A DNA stretch of 7,065 bases from an uncultured Clostridia bacterium (GCA_947176425.1 CAMWQV010000103.1:1-7065), one strand, 5' to 3'; shown: positions 1 through 4,695, counted from the stretch's first letter. Numbers and translations: made by a program. The notes: generated from the sequence alone by a model not told the origin.

Positions 1-1
1 G

Positions 2-382
2 CGTGCGGGAAGCAAAAATGTCTATGAACTGCACGGCAGCGTTTTGCGCAACTACTGCGAACGATGCGGAAAATTCCATTCCGTGGAGGAGATCGTCAAC
101 AGCGCGGGGGTTCCGCATTGTGACTGCGGCGGCCGGATCAAGCCGGATGTGGTTCTGTATGAGGAGGGACTGGAGCAGGAAACCATCAACCGCTCTGTAT
201 CCGCGATCCGTCAGGCTGATATGCTGATTATCGGCGGAACATCGCTGTCTGTCTATCCGGCGGCGGGGTTGGTACAGTATTACCGGGGAACAAAACTGGT
301 GGTCATCAATAAAACCGAACTCGGCGCGGGCGCGGACCTGACAATCCTGGGTTCTATCGGGGAAGTGCTGGCGCAGGTCTGA
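2..382 (+). CDS. cobB: NAD-dependent protein deacetylase, Sir2/CobB family (3' part)
   Basis: Sirtuins remove acyl groups from lysines in cytoplasmic proteins, using NAD+ and releasing nicotinamide and O-acetyl-ADP-ribose. The reading frame is open from base 2, so the N-terminal Rossmann part lies outside the window; about 126 C-terminal residues remain. Visible family marks are the catalytic-histidine segment YELHGS (residues 8-13 of the fragment), the structural zinc ribbon with paired cysteines in NYCERCG and later HCDCGG, the segment KPDVVLYEEGL (substrate-binding region), and the NAD-binding GGTSLSVYPAAGL. The end (LGSIGEVLAQV, then TGA) fits a normal sirtuin C-terminus. It is followed 33 bases later by a strong terminator, so it closes its transcription unit. 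The family call is secure; the symbol cobB is by family only, and the preferred acyl group cannot be told from this fragment. Confidence 0.93.
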   Translation, partial: RAGSKNVYELHGSVLRNYCERCGKFHSVEEIVNSAGVPHCDCGGRIKPDVVLYEEGLEQETINRSVSAIRQADMLIIGGTSLSVYPAAGLVQYYRGTKLVVINKTELGAGADLTILGSIGEVLAQV

Positions 383-415
383 ATGCATTATAGCATATCC
401 AATCCCGTTTGAAAA

Positions 416-464
416 CACCAAAACCGCCTGGAGAGACACGATCCAGGCGGTTCAGGTGATTTTT
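416..464 (+). terminator. Intrinsic terminator after the sirtuin gene, probably bidirectional
   Basis: An 11-bp perfect stem (422-432 with 442-452, AACCGCCTGGA) has a 9-nt loop. It is extended by an outer CACC/GGTG helix (416-419 with 455-458) across a 2x2 internal loop, and five T follow at 460-464. On the minus strand the stem is followed by a T-rich stretch too, so it can also stop transcripts coming from the riboswitch side. Confidence 0.88.
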
Positions 465-542
465 CATATAGAGCCGGTTGAAAAAAGGGAGTGGTATATT
501 GTTTCCCGATCCCGCCCCATCGGGACCGGTGGAAACACAGAG

Positions 543-582
543 AAAAAATCAGCGTCCCGGAAGCCGTCAAAGCCTGGGACGC
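543..582 (-). terminator. Second, stronger terminator downstream of the riboswitch
   Basis: On the minus strand GCGTCCC (582-576) pairs with GGGACGC (558-552) over 7 bp, followed by TGA and then six T (548-543). This has the form of a rho-independent terminator and probably marks the 3' end of the riboswitch transcript. Confidence 0.6.
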
Positions 583-588
583 ATAAAG

Positions 589-614
589 CCCCGCTGATCT
601 GTCATACAGCGAGG
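589..614 (-). terminator. First hairpin of the riboswitch expression platform
   Basis: On the minus strand CCTCGCTG (614-607) pairs with CAGCGGGG (596-589), with one G-U, around a 10-nt loop; two more pairs are possible outside. It is followed by CTTTATGCG, a short T tract, so it would be a weak terminator or an antiterminator element. It lies about 45 nt after the aptamer, a normal distance for an expression platform. Confidence 0.45.
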
Positions 615-657
615 CCGAAACATACACGCAGTTCCAGTTCCGGCAGAACGCAGCCAT

Positions 658-759
658 AAACACCCATGTATCTGACTTATCCTCCCTTCAGAGGCATCAC
701 AGTGACCGACTCGTGGGGCTTCTCACCCCGTTCCATGTCCCGCGTCTGCGGCGGTGTCT
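658..759 (-). promoter_or_regulatory. Cobalamin (B12) riboswitch, compact form
   Basis: Read on the minus strand, the segment carries the conserved order of the cobalamin aptamer: GGAAC, then GGGGTGAGAAGCCCC (P5 hairpin), then GGTCACTGTGA (the CACTG core), a small hairpin CCTC/GAGG, and the B12-box-like AAGTCAGATACATG. The ends close as a P1 helix: AGACACC (plus 753-759) pairs over all 7 positions with GGTGTTT (plus 658-664), one pair being a G-U wobble. The length of about 102 nt is that of the smaller class lacking the large peripheral arms. A canonical promoter lies immediately upstream and hairpins downstream. No B12-related gene follows, which is unusual. Confidence 0.85.
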
Positions 760-783
760 GGCACTATATTGATTTCACATCTT

Positions 784-812
784 ACTATAGCACACTCCGG
801 CTCGTTTGTAAA
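784..812 (-). promoter_or_regulatory. Promoter of the cobalamin riboswitch transcript
   Basis: On the minus strand the -35 box is TTTACA (812-807), the spacer is exactly 17 nt, and the -10 box is TATAGT (789-784). This is close to the housekeeping sigma-A consensus. The predicted start near 777 lies about 18 nt before the P1 helix of the riboswitch. An intact promoter argues that the riboswitch is still transcribed. Confidence 0.8.
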
Positions 813-894
813 CCCCCTTTTCAAAAAATGTTTTGTGTAGAAATATTAGTGATTATCACTGAAAACAACGCACGAAAATTGGGAGTTTTTTTGC

Positions 895-924
895 TTGCGC
901 GGATGTGAGAAAATGTGTTATAAT
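895..924 (+). promoter_or_regulatory. Promoter of the putative antitoxin RNA
   Basis: The -35 box TTGCGC (895-900) is followed by an 18-nt spacer and a perfect TATAAT (919-924). A TG at 916-917 makes it an extended -10. Predicted start is about 931, ahead of a short RNA ending at the terminator 979-1009. Confidence 0.75.
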
Positions 925-942
925 ACGGATGCTGAAAAGCAA

Positions 943-968
943 GAGTAAGTAATTCTGTTATCCACACC
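943..968 (+). repeat. Direct repeat, copy 1 (antitoxin side)
   Basis: Begins GAGTAAGTAATTCT and ends TATCCACACC. Compared with copy 2 at 1099-1125 it has 21 identities over 27 columns; the five differences are all transitions and there is one single-base gap. Four of the five transitions preserve RNA-RNA pairing as G-U wobbles, a pattern expected under selection for pairing. Confidence 0.8.
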
Positions 969-978
969 AGCAAAAAAT

Positions 979-1009
979 GAACCCCCGGAGAGGCGTGCTC
1001 CGGGGGTTC
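979..1009. terminator. Bidirectional terminator shared by toxin mRNA and antitoxin RNA
   Basis: A perfect 12-bp stem, GAACCCCCGGAG (979-990) with CTCCGGGGGTTC (998-1009), has a 7-nt loop. Plus-strand transcripts see TTTT at 1011-1014. Minus-strand transcripts see six T (plus-strand A run 972-977). Both convergent RNAs would carry this hairpin, giving about 40 nt of perfect complementarity between their 3' ends. Confidence 0.92.
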
Positions 1010-1027
1010 GTTTTGGGCTTATCGCCA

Positions 1028-1114
1028 TTAGATGTGTCGATCAAGCCACTTGCTTAGGCAGTCACTGACTACGTTCGCCGCGACCGACACTAAAAATAGA
1101 GTAAGCAACTCCAT
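1028..1114 (-). CDS. 28-residue Fst-like membrane peptide, putative type I toxin
   Basis: Minus-strand ORF from ATG (1114-1112) to TAA (1030-1028). The ribosome site AGGAGG (1129-1124) lies 9 nt before the start. The peptide has a short acidic start (MELL), a hydrophobic helix at about residues 3-20 (TLFLVSVAANVVSDCL) long enough to cross a membrane, and a polar tail SKWLDRHI. The hydrophobic helix plus W-L-D-x-R-type tail is the pattern of Fst/Lpt-family type I toxins of Firmicutes, which sit in the cell membrane and are harmful when overproduced. It has its own promoter (1169-1197) and shares a bidirectional terminator with a convergent antisense RNA complementary to its start region. The proline often found in Fst relatives is absent, so family membership is probable, not proved. 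The ORF, signals and layout are seen; toxicity is inferred. Confidence 0.75.
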   Translation of the reverse strand: MELLTLFLVSVAANVVSDCLSKWLDRHI

Positions 1115-1125
1115 GTATCCGCACC
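1099..1125 (-). repeat. Direct repeat, copy 2 (over the toxin start codon)
   Basis: Plus-strand sequence begins GAGTAAGCAACTCC and ends TATCCGCACC. It covers toxin codons 1-5, the start codon and the spacer up to the last bases of the ribosome site. It is the partner of copy 1 at 943-968; the single-base gap corresponds to the C just before the AUG, which would bulge in the duplex. Confidence 0.8.
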
Positions 1126-1168
1126 TCCTCTCTGTTTCCAGATTGGAATGGACCATGGCGACAAGCTG

Positions 1169-1197
1169 ATCTTACCACATTTCGACAAAAACAGCAA
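1169..1197 (-). promoter_or_regulatory. Promoter of the toxin peptide mRNA
   Basis: On the minus strand the -35 box TTGCTG (1197-1192), a 17-nt spacer and the -10 box TAAGAT (1174-1169) are preceded by TGG, an extended -10. Predicted start is about 1162, giving a ~48-nt leader and an mRNA of roughly 190 nt. Confidence 0.65.
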
Positions 1198-1310
1198 GAA
1201 ATTTTCCTGTCGGAACCGATGATACAAGCTGCTCTTCCGAAAGCTTCGCGCTTTTAGTAGAATTGACAAGAAAAACTTTCTTCTGGACGGGAATATTTTC
1301 TTTTGTCCTC

Positions 1311-1339
1311 TTGCAATTAGGGGCAAGTTGAGGTATGAT
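1311..1339 (+). promoter_or_regulatory. Promoter of the SLH-domain protein gene
   Basis: TTGCAA (1311-1316), a 17-nt spacer, then TATGAT (1334-1339). The predicted start near 1346 leaves a leader of about 95 nt with short hairpin potential (e.g. CCAG-CCAA-CTGG around 1389-1400). I do not recognise a known riboswitch in it. The rest of 1198-1310 shows no convincing feature. Confidence 0.65.
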
Positions 1340-1441
1340 AACAGCGAAACTATATTTCCGGTGGGCGCGGGAGATTTTGCTCTGGGGCCAGCCAACTGGG
1401 GAAAAGTTACATGAAATAAAAGCATATGAGGAGGACAAACT

Positions 1442-1819
1442 ATGAACCAAAAATTCCTGGCATCCATGCTGGCTACCTGCATGGCTATGTCGATGCTGCC
1501 CGGTATCGCGCTGGCTGCTGAAAACGATCCCAGCGCCGGTACGCCGGGAGAAGTGATTACGGAGACGAAGCCAGATACTTCGACCGATGCTGACGGCAAT
1601 GAAAACGCCGGAGACACCGAAACTGGCGAAGACAACGGAAGTGACAAAGATGATGCCAGTGAGGGCGAAGACCCTGGAAATAACGAAGAACCCGGAGAGA
1701 CAGTAACACCTCCGACGACACCCCTGCGGACGATGACGATGAAGAAAATCCGGGAACTACACAGCCGGCCGCCGAGGAAGATAACGAGGAGAGCTATTTC
1801 ATCTCGGTACCCAAAGTAA
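1442..1819 (+). CDS. N-terminal piece: signal peptide and acidic linker
   Basis: Starts at ATG 1442 after GAGGAGG (1428-1434), 7 nt away, a strong ribosome site. Residues 1-26 are a signal peptide: K at position 4, hydrophobic core with SMLPGIALA, and a likely signal peptidase I site after ALAA. Residues 27 to about 92 are a low-complexity linker rich in D, E, G, T and P, typical of a cell-wall spacer. Past the shift the frame reads basic residues (LRTMTMKKIREL and on) unlike any linker, so roughly the last 30 residues are frameshift product. If translated as it stands it would yield a short secreted acidic peptide with no anchor. Confidence 0.7.
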   Translation: MNQKFLASMLATCMAMSMLPGIALAAENDPSAGTPGEVITETKPDTSTDADGNENAGDTETGEDNGSDKDDASEGEDPGNNEEPGETVTPPTTPLRTMTMKKIRELHSRPPRKITRRAISSRYPK

Positions 1820-1830
1820 CAGGCGGCGAG

Positions 1831-2631
1831 GTGATCCCGGGAACACGCCATGCAAGCTATAAAGACCGTGTGACGCTGTCTGTGCATCCTGACAGCGGCT
1901 ATGAGCTGAAAAGCATCGAAGTGTCCGACATTCGGGGCCGCGGCGTTTCCACACGAGAGACGGATGACAATATCTATTCCTTCACCATGCCTGCCGCCCA
2001 GGTCACTGTGACAGCCGTGTTTGAGAAGAAAGAGCCGTCCTCCGCTGCAACCCCCGCCGATCCGGCTAATAACGAGGTGTTCACCGGTCTGGGCACGCCC
2101 GGCATCTCGGGCATCGTACTCAATCCCGCGCCCATGCCCTTCAATGACGTTTGGACCACAGATTGGTTCTATAACAACGTGAACTATGTATGGAAGCATT
2201 ACCTGATGAGCGGCGTTTCCGACACCCAGTTCTCCCCCAACGCCACCACCAGCCGCGGCATGATCTGGACGATTCTGGCCCGTATGAACAATATCCGTAC
2301 CGACGTCAACCCCGGCGCAACCTGGTACGAGCGGGGCATGGTCTGGGCCATGGAGCAGGGAATCACTGACGGCACCGATCCGATGGGCGAGATCACCCGT
2401 GAGCAGCTGGCAACCATGCTTTGGCGCAATGCCGGAAGCCCTGCCGCCGCAGGGGATATGAGCGCGTTCTCTGACACCGGCGCGGTCAGCCCCTACGCAC
2501 AGACCGCTGTCCGCTGGGCCGTTGGCGCAGGCATCCTGAATGGTTCCAACGGCAAGATCAATCCCCAAGGTACCGCTACCCGCGCCGAAGTCGCTGCGAT
2601 GGTCGCAAGATACGGCGATAAAATCGGTTAA
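1831..2631 (+). CDS. C-terminal piece: InlB-type repeat plus three SLH domains
   Basis: The frame is open from 1684, with the linker end DDTPADDDDEENPG before the first possible start (GTG 1831), which has no real ribosome site; it is therefore probably not a gene of its own. It carries a bacterial InlB B-repeat-like beta domain (from ISVPKVTGGEV through GYELKSIEV to TMPAAQVTVTAVFE), then a short A/P/N linker. Three SLH repeats follow: one from FNDVWTTDWFYNNVNYV to the ATTSRGMIWTILARM segment, one from WYERGMVWAMEQGITDG to ITREQLATMLWR, and one from FSDTGAVSPYAQTAVRW to GTATRAEVAAMVARY. The usual TRxE/TRAE-type positions are present in repeats 2 and 3; repeat 1 has TSRG instead. The protein ends 30 bases before a terminator. 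Confidence 0.75.
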   Translation: MIPGTRHASYKDRVTLSVHPDSGYELKSIEVSDIRGRGVSTRETDDNIYSFTMPAAQVTVTAVFEKKEPSSAATPADPANNEVFTGLGTPGISGIVLNPAPMPFNDVWTTDWFYNNVNYVWKHYLMSGVSDTQFSPNATTSRGMIWTILARMNNIRTDVNPGATWYERGMVWAMEQGITDGTDPMGEITREQLATMLWRNAGSPAAAGDMSAFSDTGAVSPYAQTAVRWAVGAGILNGSNGKINPQGTATRAEVAAMVARYGDKIG

Positions 2632-2660
2632 GCCGTGCTGAACTAAGAAAATATAGTGTA

Positions 2661-2698
2661 CCCCTTCCCCGCAGATAGTTGCTGGGGAAGGGGTTTTT
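2661..2698 (+). terminator. Intrinsic terminator after the SLH protein gene
   Basis: CCCCTTCCCC (2661-2670) pairs with GGGGAAGGGG (2684-2693) around a 13-nt loop, followed at once by TTTTT. It separates the SLH gene from dpaA. Confidence 0.92.
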
Positions 2699-2741
2699 CC
2701 GGCTTTCGGCACGAACGTTGTTGCCAAGCGGCGGAGTGGTG

Positions 2742-2750
2742 CATAGACTA
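2742..2750 (+). promoter_or_regulatory. Possible mother-cell sigma (SigK/SigE-type) -10 motif before dpaA
   Basis: CATAGACTA fits the SigK -10 pattern CATAnnnTA exactly and is close to the SigE form. In Bacillus the dpaAB (spoVF) genes are SigK-dependent. Weak points: I see no clean AC -35 element at 16-17 nt, and the predicted start near 2757 would leave a leader of only ~13 nt with the ribosome site at its very end. Taken as a candidate only. Confidence 0.35.
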
Positions 2751-2769
2751 TTCGTGAGGGGGGATGTGT

Positions 2770-3627
2770 ATGAAACCAAATGCTGCCGTATTGGGCGGCG
2801 ACCTGCGGCAAGTCTGGCTGGCCCGGTATCTGATAGAGGATGGATTTTCGGTTATGACCTGGGGTCTGGAGCAGGGCGGCGCGCCCGAACCCGTACCGCT
2901 GAATCAAGCCCTGCAGGCGGAACTGCTGAGCCTGCCGCTGCCGGTGTGCCGGGGCGGAAATTTACACCTGCCGATGACAGACACGCAGTTAGACGCAGAG
3001 ACGTTATGGCCGAAACTGCGGTATAATCAGCTGTTGCTGGGCGGTATGACCCAGGAACTGGCGCCGCGTCTAATGATCGATTTTGGTCTGACGCTGCTGG
3101 ATTATTATGCCCGTGAGGAGACACAGATTGCCAACGCTCTCCCTACGGCGGAAGGCGCGCTCCAGCTGGCCATGGCCTCCACAGACCGGACTTTATCGGG
3201 CAGCCGCTGCCTGGTGGCAGGTTACGGACGAATTGGCCGCCTGCTGTCCGAACGCTTGCAGGCGTTAGGCGCGGATGTCACCATTGCGGCGCGGAAATAC
3301 AGCGACTTCGCCTGGGCCGCCGCACGTGGCTTTGCCAGTATCCGGATCAGCCAGTTATCCGGACAGTTGGAAGCATATGATCTGATCTTTAATACAGTAC
3401 CAGCCCTCCTGTTTGATGCTGACCGGCTGCGGGAGACAAAAGAGGAGTGCGTTTTTCTGGACTTGGCTTCCGCGCCCGGCGGATTTGACCGTCACGCGGC
3501 GGAAGCGTTGGGACGGCAGGTGATCAGCGCGCCGGGCCTGCCGGGCAAGACCGCGCCCCGTACAGCTGCCGCGGCCATTCGGGACAGCATCTATCATATA
3601 TTGGAAGAACGAGGTGAACCCATTTGA
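2770..3627 (+). CDS. dpaA: Dipicolinate synthase subunit A
   Basis: With DpaB it oxidises the dihydrodipicolinate-pathway intermediate of lysine synthesis to dipicolinic acid in the mother cell; the product is then loaded into the spore core as the calcium chelate. The start ATG 2770 is preferred over ATG 2764 because AGGGGG (2757-2762) lies 7 nt before it but only 1 nt before the other. The protein has 285 residues, near the family size of about 290-300. The N-terminal domain opens with AAVLGGDLRQVWLARYL and MTWGLEQGG, a family signature. A second Rossmann domain has GYGRIG (residues 151-156, GxGxxG) followed by VTIAARK, the NAD(P) site, and later FLDLASAPGGFD and APGLPGKTAPRTAA, both conserved in DpaA. 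It overlaps dpaB by 4 nt, implying translational coupling and a two-subunit enzyme. Confidence 0.95.
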   Translation: MKPNAAVLGGDLRQVWLARYLIEDGFSVMTWGLEQGGAPEPVPLNQALQAELLSLPLPVCRGGNLHLPMTDTQLDAETLWPKLRYNQLLLGGMTQELAPRLMIDFGLTLLDYYAREETQIANALPTAEGALQLAMASTDRTLSGSRCLVAGYGRIGRLLSERLQALGADVTIAARKYSDFAWAAARGFASIRISQLSGQLEAYDLIFNTVPALLFDADRLRETKEECVFLDLASAPGGFDRHAAEALGRQVISAPGLPGKTAPRTAAAAIRDSIYHILEERGEPI

Positions 3628-4199
3628 GAACGGAACGAGTGGGATTTGCGATATGCGGCTCTTTCTGTACCCATGCGAAGGTGCTGGCGGAGTTGGAGAA
3701 ATTATGCGGAGAGTATGAGACGGTAATCCCCATCGTCTCCGGCGCGTGCCGGTCCACCAATACCCGATTCGGAACGGCAGAGGATTTGGTTGCGTCTGTG
3801 GAACGGCTTACCGGACATACGGTCATCAGCAGCATCAAGGACGCGGAGCCCATCGGCCCCAAGAAACTGCTGGACGTGCTGGTGATCGCACCCTGTACAG
3901 GCAATACATTGGGAAAACTGGCCTGCGGCATCACGGATACCGCAGTCACAATGGCGGCAAAAGCCCATCTGCGCAATGACCGGCCTGTGGTGCTGGCGGT
4001 GGCGTCCAACGACGGCCTCAGCGGCACGGCCAAAAATCTGGGCGAACTGCTGGTCAGAAAAAATTATTACTTTGTCCCCTTCGGTCAGGACGACGCCGAA
4101 AAGAAACCCTGTTCGCTGATGGCAGATTTTTCCCTGATCGGAGAAACCATCCAGGCGGCGCTGGCAGGACGGCAGCTCCAGCCGGTTTTGCTCCGATAA
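3624..4199 (+). CDS. dpaB: Dipicolinate synthase subunit B (flavoprotein family)
   Basis: Partner of DpaA in dipicolinic acid synthesis; it belongs to the flavin-binding flavoprotein superfamily. The start is TTG at 3624, overlapping the dpaA stop as TTGA, with AGGTG (3612-3616) 7 nt before; no ATG fits better. The 191 residues are close to the ~200 usual for DpaB. Visible motifs are GFAICGSFCTHAKVL (flavoprotein nucleotide-binding loop, residues 7-21), the SGACRSTNTRFG segment, LVIAPCTGNTLGKLACGITD (the conserved PCTGNT loop, around 88-107), VLAVASNDGLS, and LLVRKNYYFVPFGQDD near the end. No terminator is visible between its stop and the next promoter at 4227, so some readthrough into the zinc-ribbon gene is possible. 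Confidence 0.95.
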   Translation: MRTERVGFAICGSFCTHAKVLAELEKLCGEYETVIPIVSGACRSTNTRFGTAEDLVASVERLTGHTVISSIKDAEPIGPKKLLDVLVIAPCTGNTLGKLACGITDTAVTMAAKAHLRNDRPVVLAVASNDGLSGTAKNLGELLVRKNYYFVPFGQDDAEKKPCSLMADFSLIGETIQAALAGRQLQPVLLR

Positions 4200-4226
4200 A
4201 GCGACTGTAAAAATATAGAAATGCAC

Positions 4227-4255
4227 TTGCAGAAAAAGGAAAAAGGCGGTATAAT
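4227..4255 (+). promoter_or_regulatory. Housekeeping promoter of the zinc-ribbon protein gene
   Basis: TTGCAG (4227-4232), a 17-nt spacer, then a perfect TATAAT (4250-4255). The predicted start near 4262 gives a ~50-nt leader. This makes the downstream gene independent of the sporulation-timed dpaAB unit. Confidence 0.82.
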
Positions 4256-4312
4256 AAAAACCAGGTACAGCGGGAAGCTGGCAGATGCCTAAATTGAAAG
4301 GAGAATCATTGC

Positions 4313-4681
4313 ATGAGCTTTTTTGACGAGCTGACGCAGAAGGCGAAAAACGTAGCCGGGACCGCCTCTGAAAAAGCAAAAGAGGCCGCGGATACAGCGA
4401 AACTATCAGCGGCGATCTTAGCGGAAAAACGCGAGCTGGATAAACGCTATCGTGAGATCGGCCAGTGGTATGCCAACGAGTATGAGGGCGAAGTGCCGGA
4501 AGCGATCGCGGATGTGATGAAGGCGGTGAAAGAGTCGCAGGATAAGATCACAGCGATGCAGGCTGACCGCGAGAAAGCGAAAGAGGACGGCGTGATAGAA
4601 GCAGGCACTGTCTGCCCGGTCTGCGGCAAGATCAGCGACAGCAAGTTCTGCCCGCACTGCGGCGCGCCTATGGGCGGCTGA
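4313..4681 (+). CDS. Small coiled-coil protein with C-terminal zinc ribbon, function unknown
   Basis: 122 residues, start ATG 4313 after AAAGGAG, a good ribosome site. Residues 1-90 are charged and helix-forming, rich in A, K, E and D (FFDELTQKAKNVAGTASEKA, then an ELDKRYREIGQWYANEYEGE segment), and probably form a coiled coil or helical bundle. Residues 101-116 are a zinc ribbon, CPVCG then CPHCG (C101, C104, C113, C116), of the double zinc-ribbon type often found at protein ends in Clostridia. No signal peptide or membrane segment, so likely cytoplasmic. Similar small proteins occur widely in Firmicutes without a known role, and I do not assign one. It sits alone between its own promoter (4227-4255) and a terminator (4696-4736). 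Confidence 0.88.
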   Translation: MSFFDELTQKAKNVAGTASEKAKEAADTAKLSAAILAEKRELDKRYREIGQWYANEYEGEVPEAIADVMKAVKESQDKITAMQADREKAKEDGVIEAGTVCPVCGKISDSKFCPHCGAPMGG

Positions 4682-4695
4682 CGGAACGGACGGAC

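Larger units (their letters stand above)
543..777 (-). ncRNA. Riboswitch-led transcript with no recognisable coding sequence
   Basis: Predicted minus-strand RNA of roughly 235 nt. It starts about 7 nt after the -10 box at 784-789, runs through a cobalamin riboswitch (658-759), and probably ends at a hairpin plus T6 tract at 543-582. After the aptamer there are two terminator-like hairpins (589-614 and 552-582) and a further palindrome (504-510 with 519-525). No ORF with a ribosome site or family resemblance follows before the terminator at 416-464 and the oppositely oriented sirtuin gene. It is either a leader whose regulated gene was lost or a stand-alone B12-responsive small RNA. Promoter, aptamer and hairpins are seen in the sequence; the transcript ends are inferred. 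Confidence 0.6.
931..1015 (+). ncRNA. Putative antisense RNA antitoxin (par RNA II-like)
   Basis: Predicted plus-strand RNA of about 85 nt with no ORF. It begins with a small GCT-GAAA-AGC hairpin (931-940), then a segment (943-968) that is a diverged direct repeat of 1099-1125. Because the toxin gene is on the other strand, this segment can pair with the toxin mRNA from the Shine-Dalgarno spacer through the start codon to codon 5. Counting by eye gives 21 Watson-Crick pairs, 4 G-U wobbles, one A-C mismatch and one bulge. It ends at the shared bidirectional terminator, where the two RNAs are fully complementary. This matches the antitoxin of type I par/Fst loci. Promoter, repeat and terminator are seen; the function is inferred. 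Confidence 0.68.
1442..2631 (+). pseudogene. Secreted SLH-domain surface protein, interrupted by a frameshift
   Basis: Two adjacent reading frames form one protein of about 396 residues: signal peptide, long acidic linker, one InlB-type beta repeat and three SLH repeats. SLH repeats typically bind pyruvylated secondary cell-wall polymers and anchor proteins to the envelope. The frame changes from position 2 mod 3 to 1 mod 3 between about 1700 and 1735. Upstream, the first frame reads NEEPGETVTPP; downstream, the other reads DDTPADDDDEENPGTTQ, so the acidic linker continues only across the shift. One missing base in the C- and CGA-rich run at 1708-1724 would explain it. I see no canonical -1 slippery heptamer. 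It may be a true inactivating mutation, phase variation or a sequencing error. It has its own ribosome site, promoter and terminator, so it is monocistronic. Confidence 0.8.

Noticed and set aside
388..663. 91-codon minus-strand ORF directly after the cobalamin riboswitch, starting GTG
   Set aside because: Its position made it a candidate B12-regulated gene. However, its start lies inside the P1 helix, it has no ribosome site, it runs through three hairpins including the sirtuin terminator, and its composition (many C, W, S, R) resembles no B12-related protein.
456..908. Two plus-strand ORFs (67 and 80 codons) in the intergenic region
   Set aside because: They lack ribosome sites and protein-like composition, and they cover the complement of the riboswitch, its hairpins and its promoter.
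1263..1297. Perfect TTGACA at 1263-1268 as a promoter for the SLH gene
   Set aside because: At 17 nt downstream there is no -10 box; the nearest AT-rich candidate (AATATT, 1292-1297) is 23 nt away. The pair at 1311-1339 fits far better.
1346..1427. Cyclic di-GMP riboswitch in the SLH gene leader
   Set aside because: The conserved core and tetraloop-receptor pattern of the known c-di-GMP aptamers could not be found; only generic short hairpins are present.
1700..1735. Programmed -1 ribosomal frameshift in the SLH gene
   Set aside because: The shift direction would suit -1, but in the zero frame no X-XXY-YYZ slippery heptamer is present, and no stimulatory hairpin was recognised just downstream.
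1090..2907. Unbroken 605-codon minus-strand ORF
   Set aside because: It runs antisense to the SLH gene, across both flanking intergenic regions, the promoter and the terminator. Its sequence has no recognisable domain, and it includes a serine/proline-rich stretch that is simply the complement of the acidic linker. It is a by-product of base composition.
3702..4379. 225-codon minus-strand ORF over dpaB
   Set aside because: It is antisense to dpaB, which has clear family motifs, and it crosses the promoter and start of the zinc-ribbon gene. No domain is seen.
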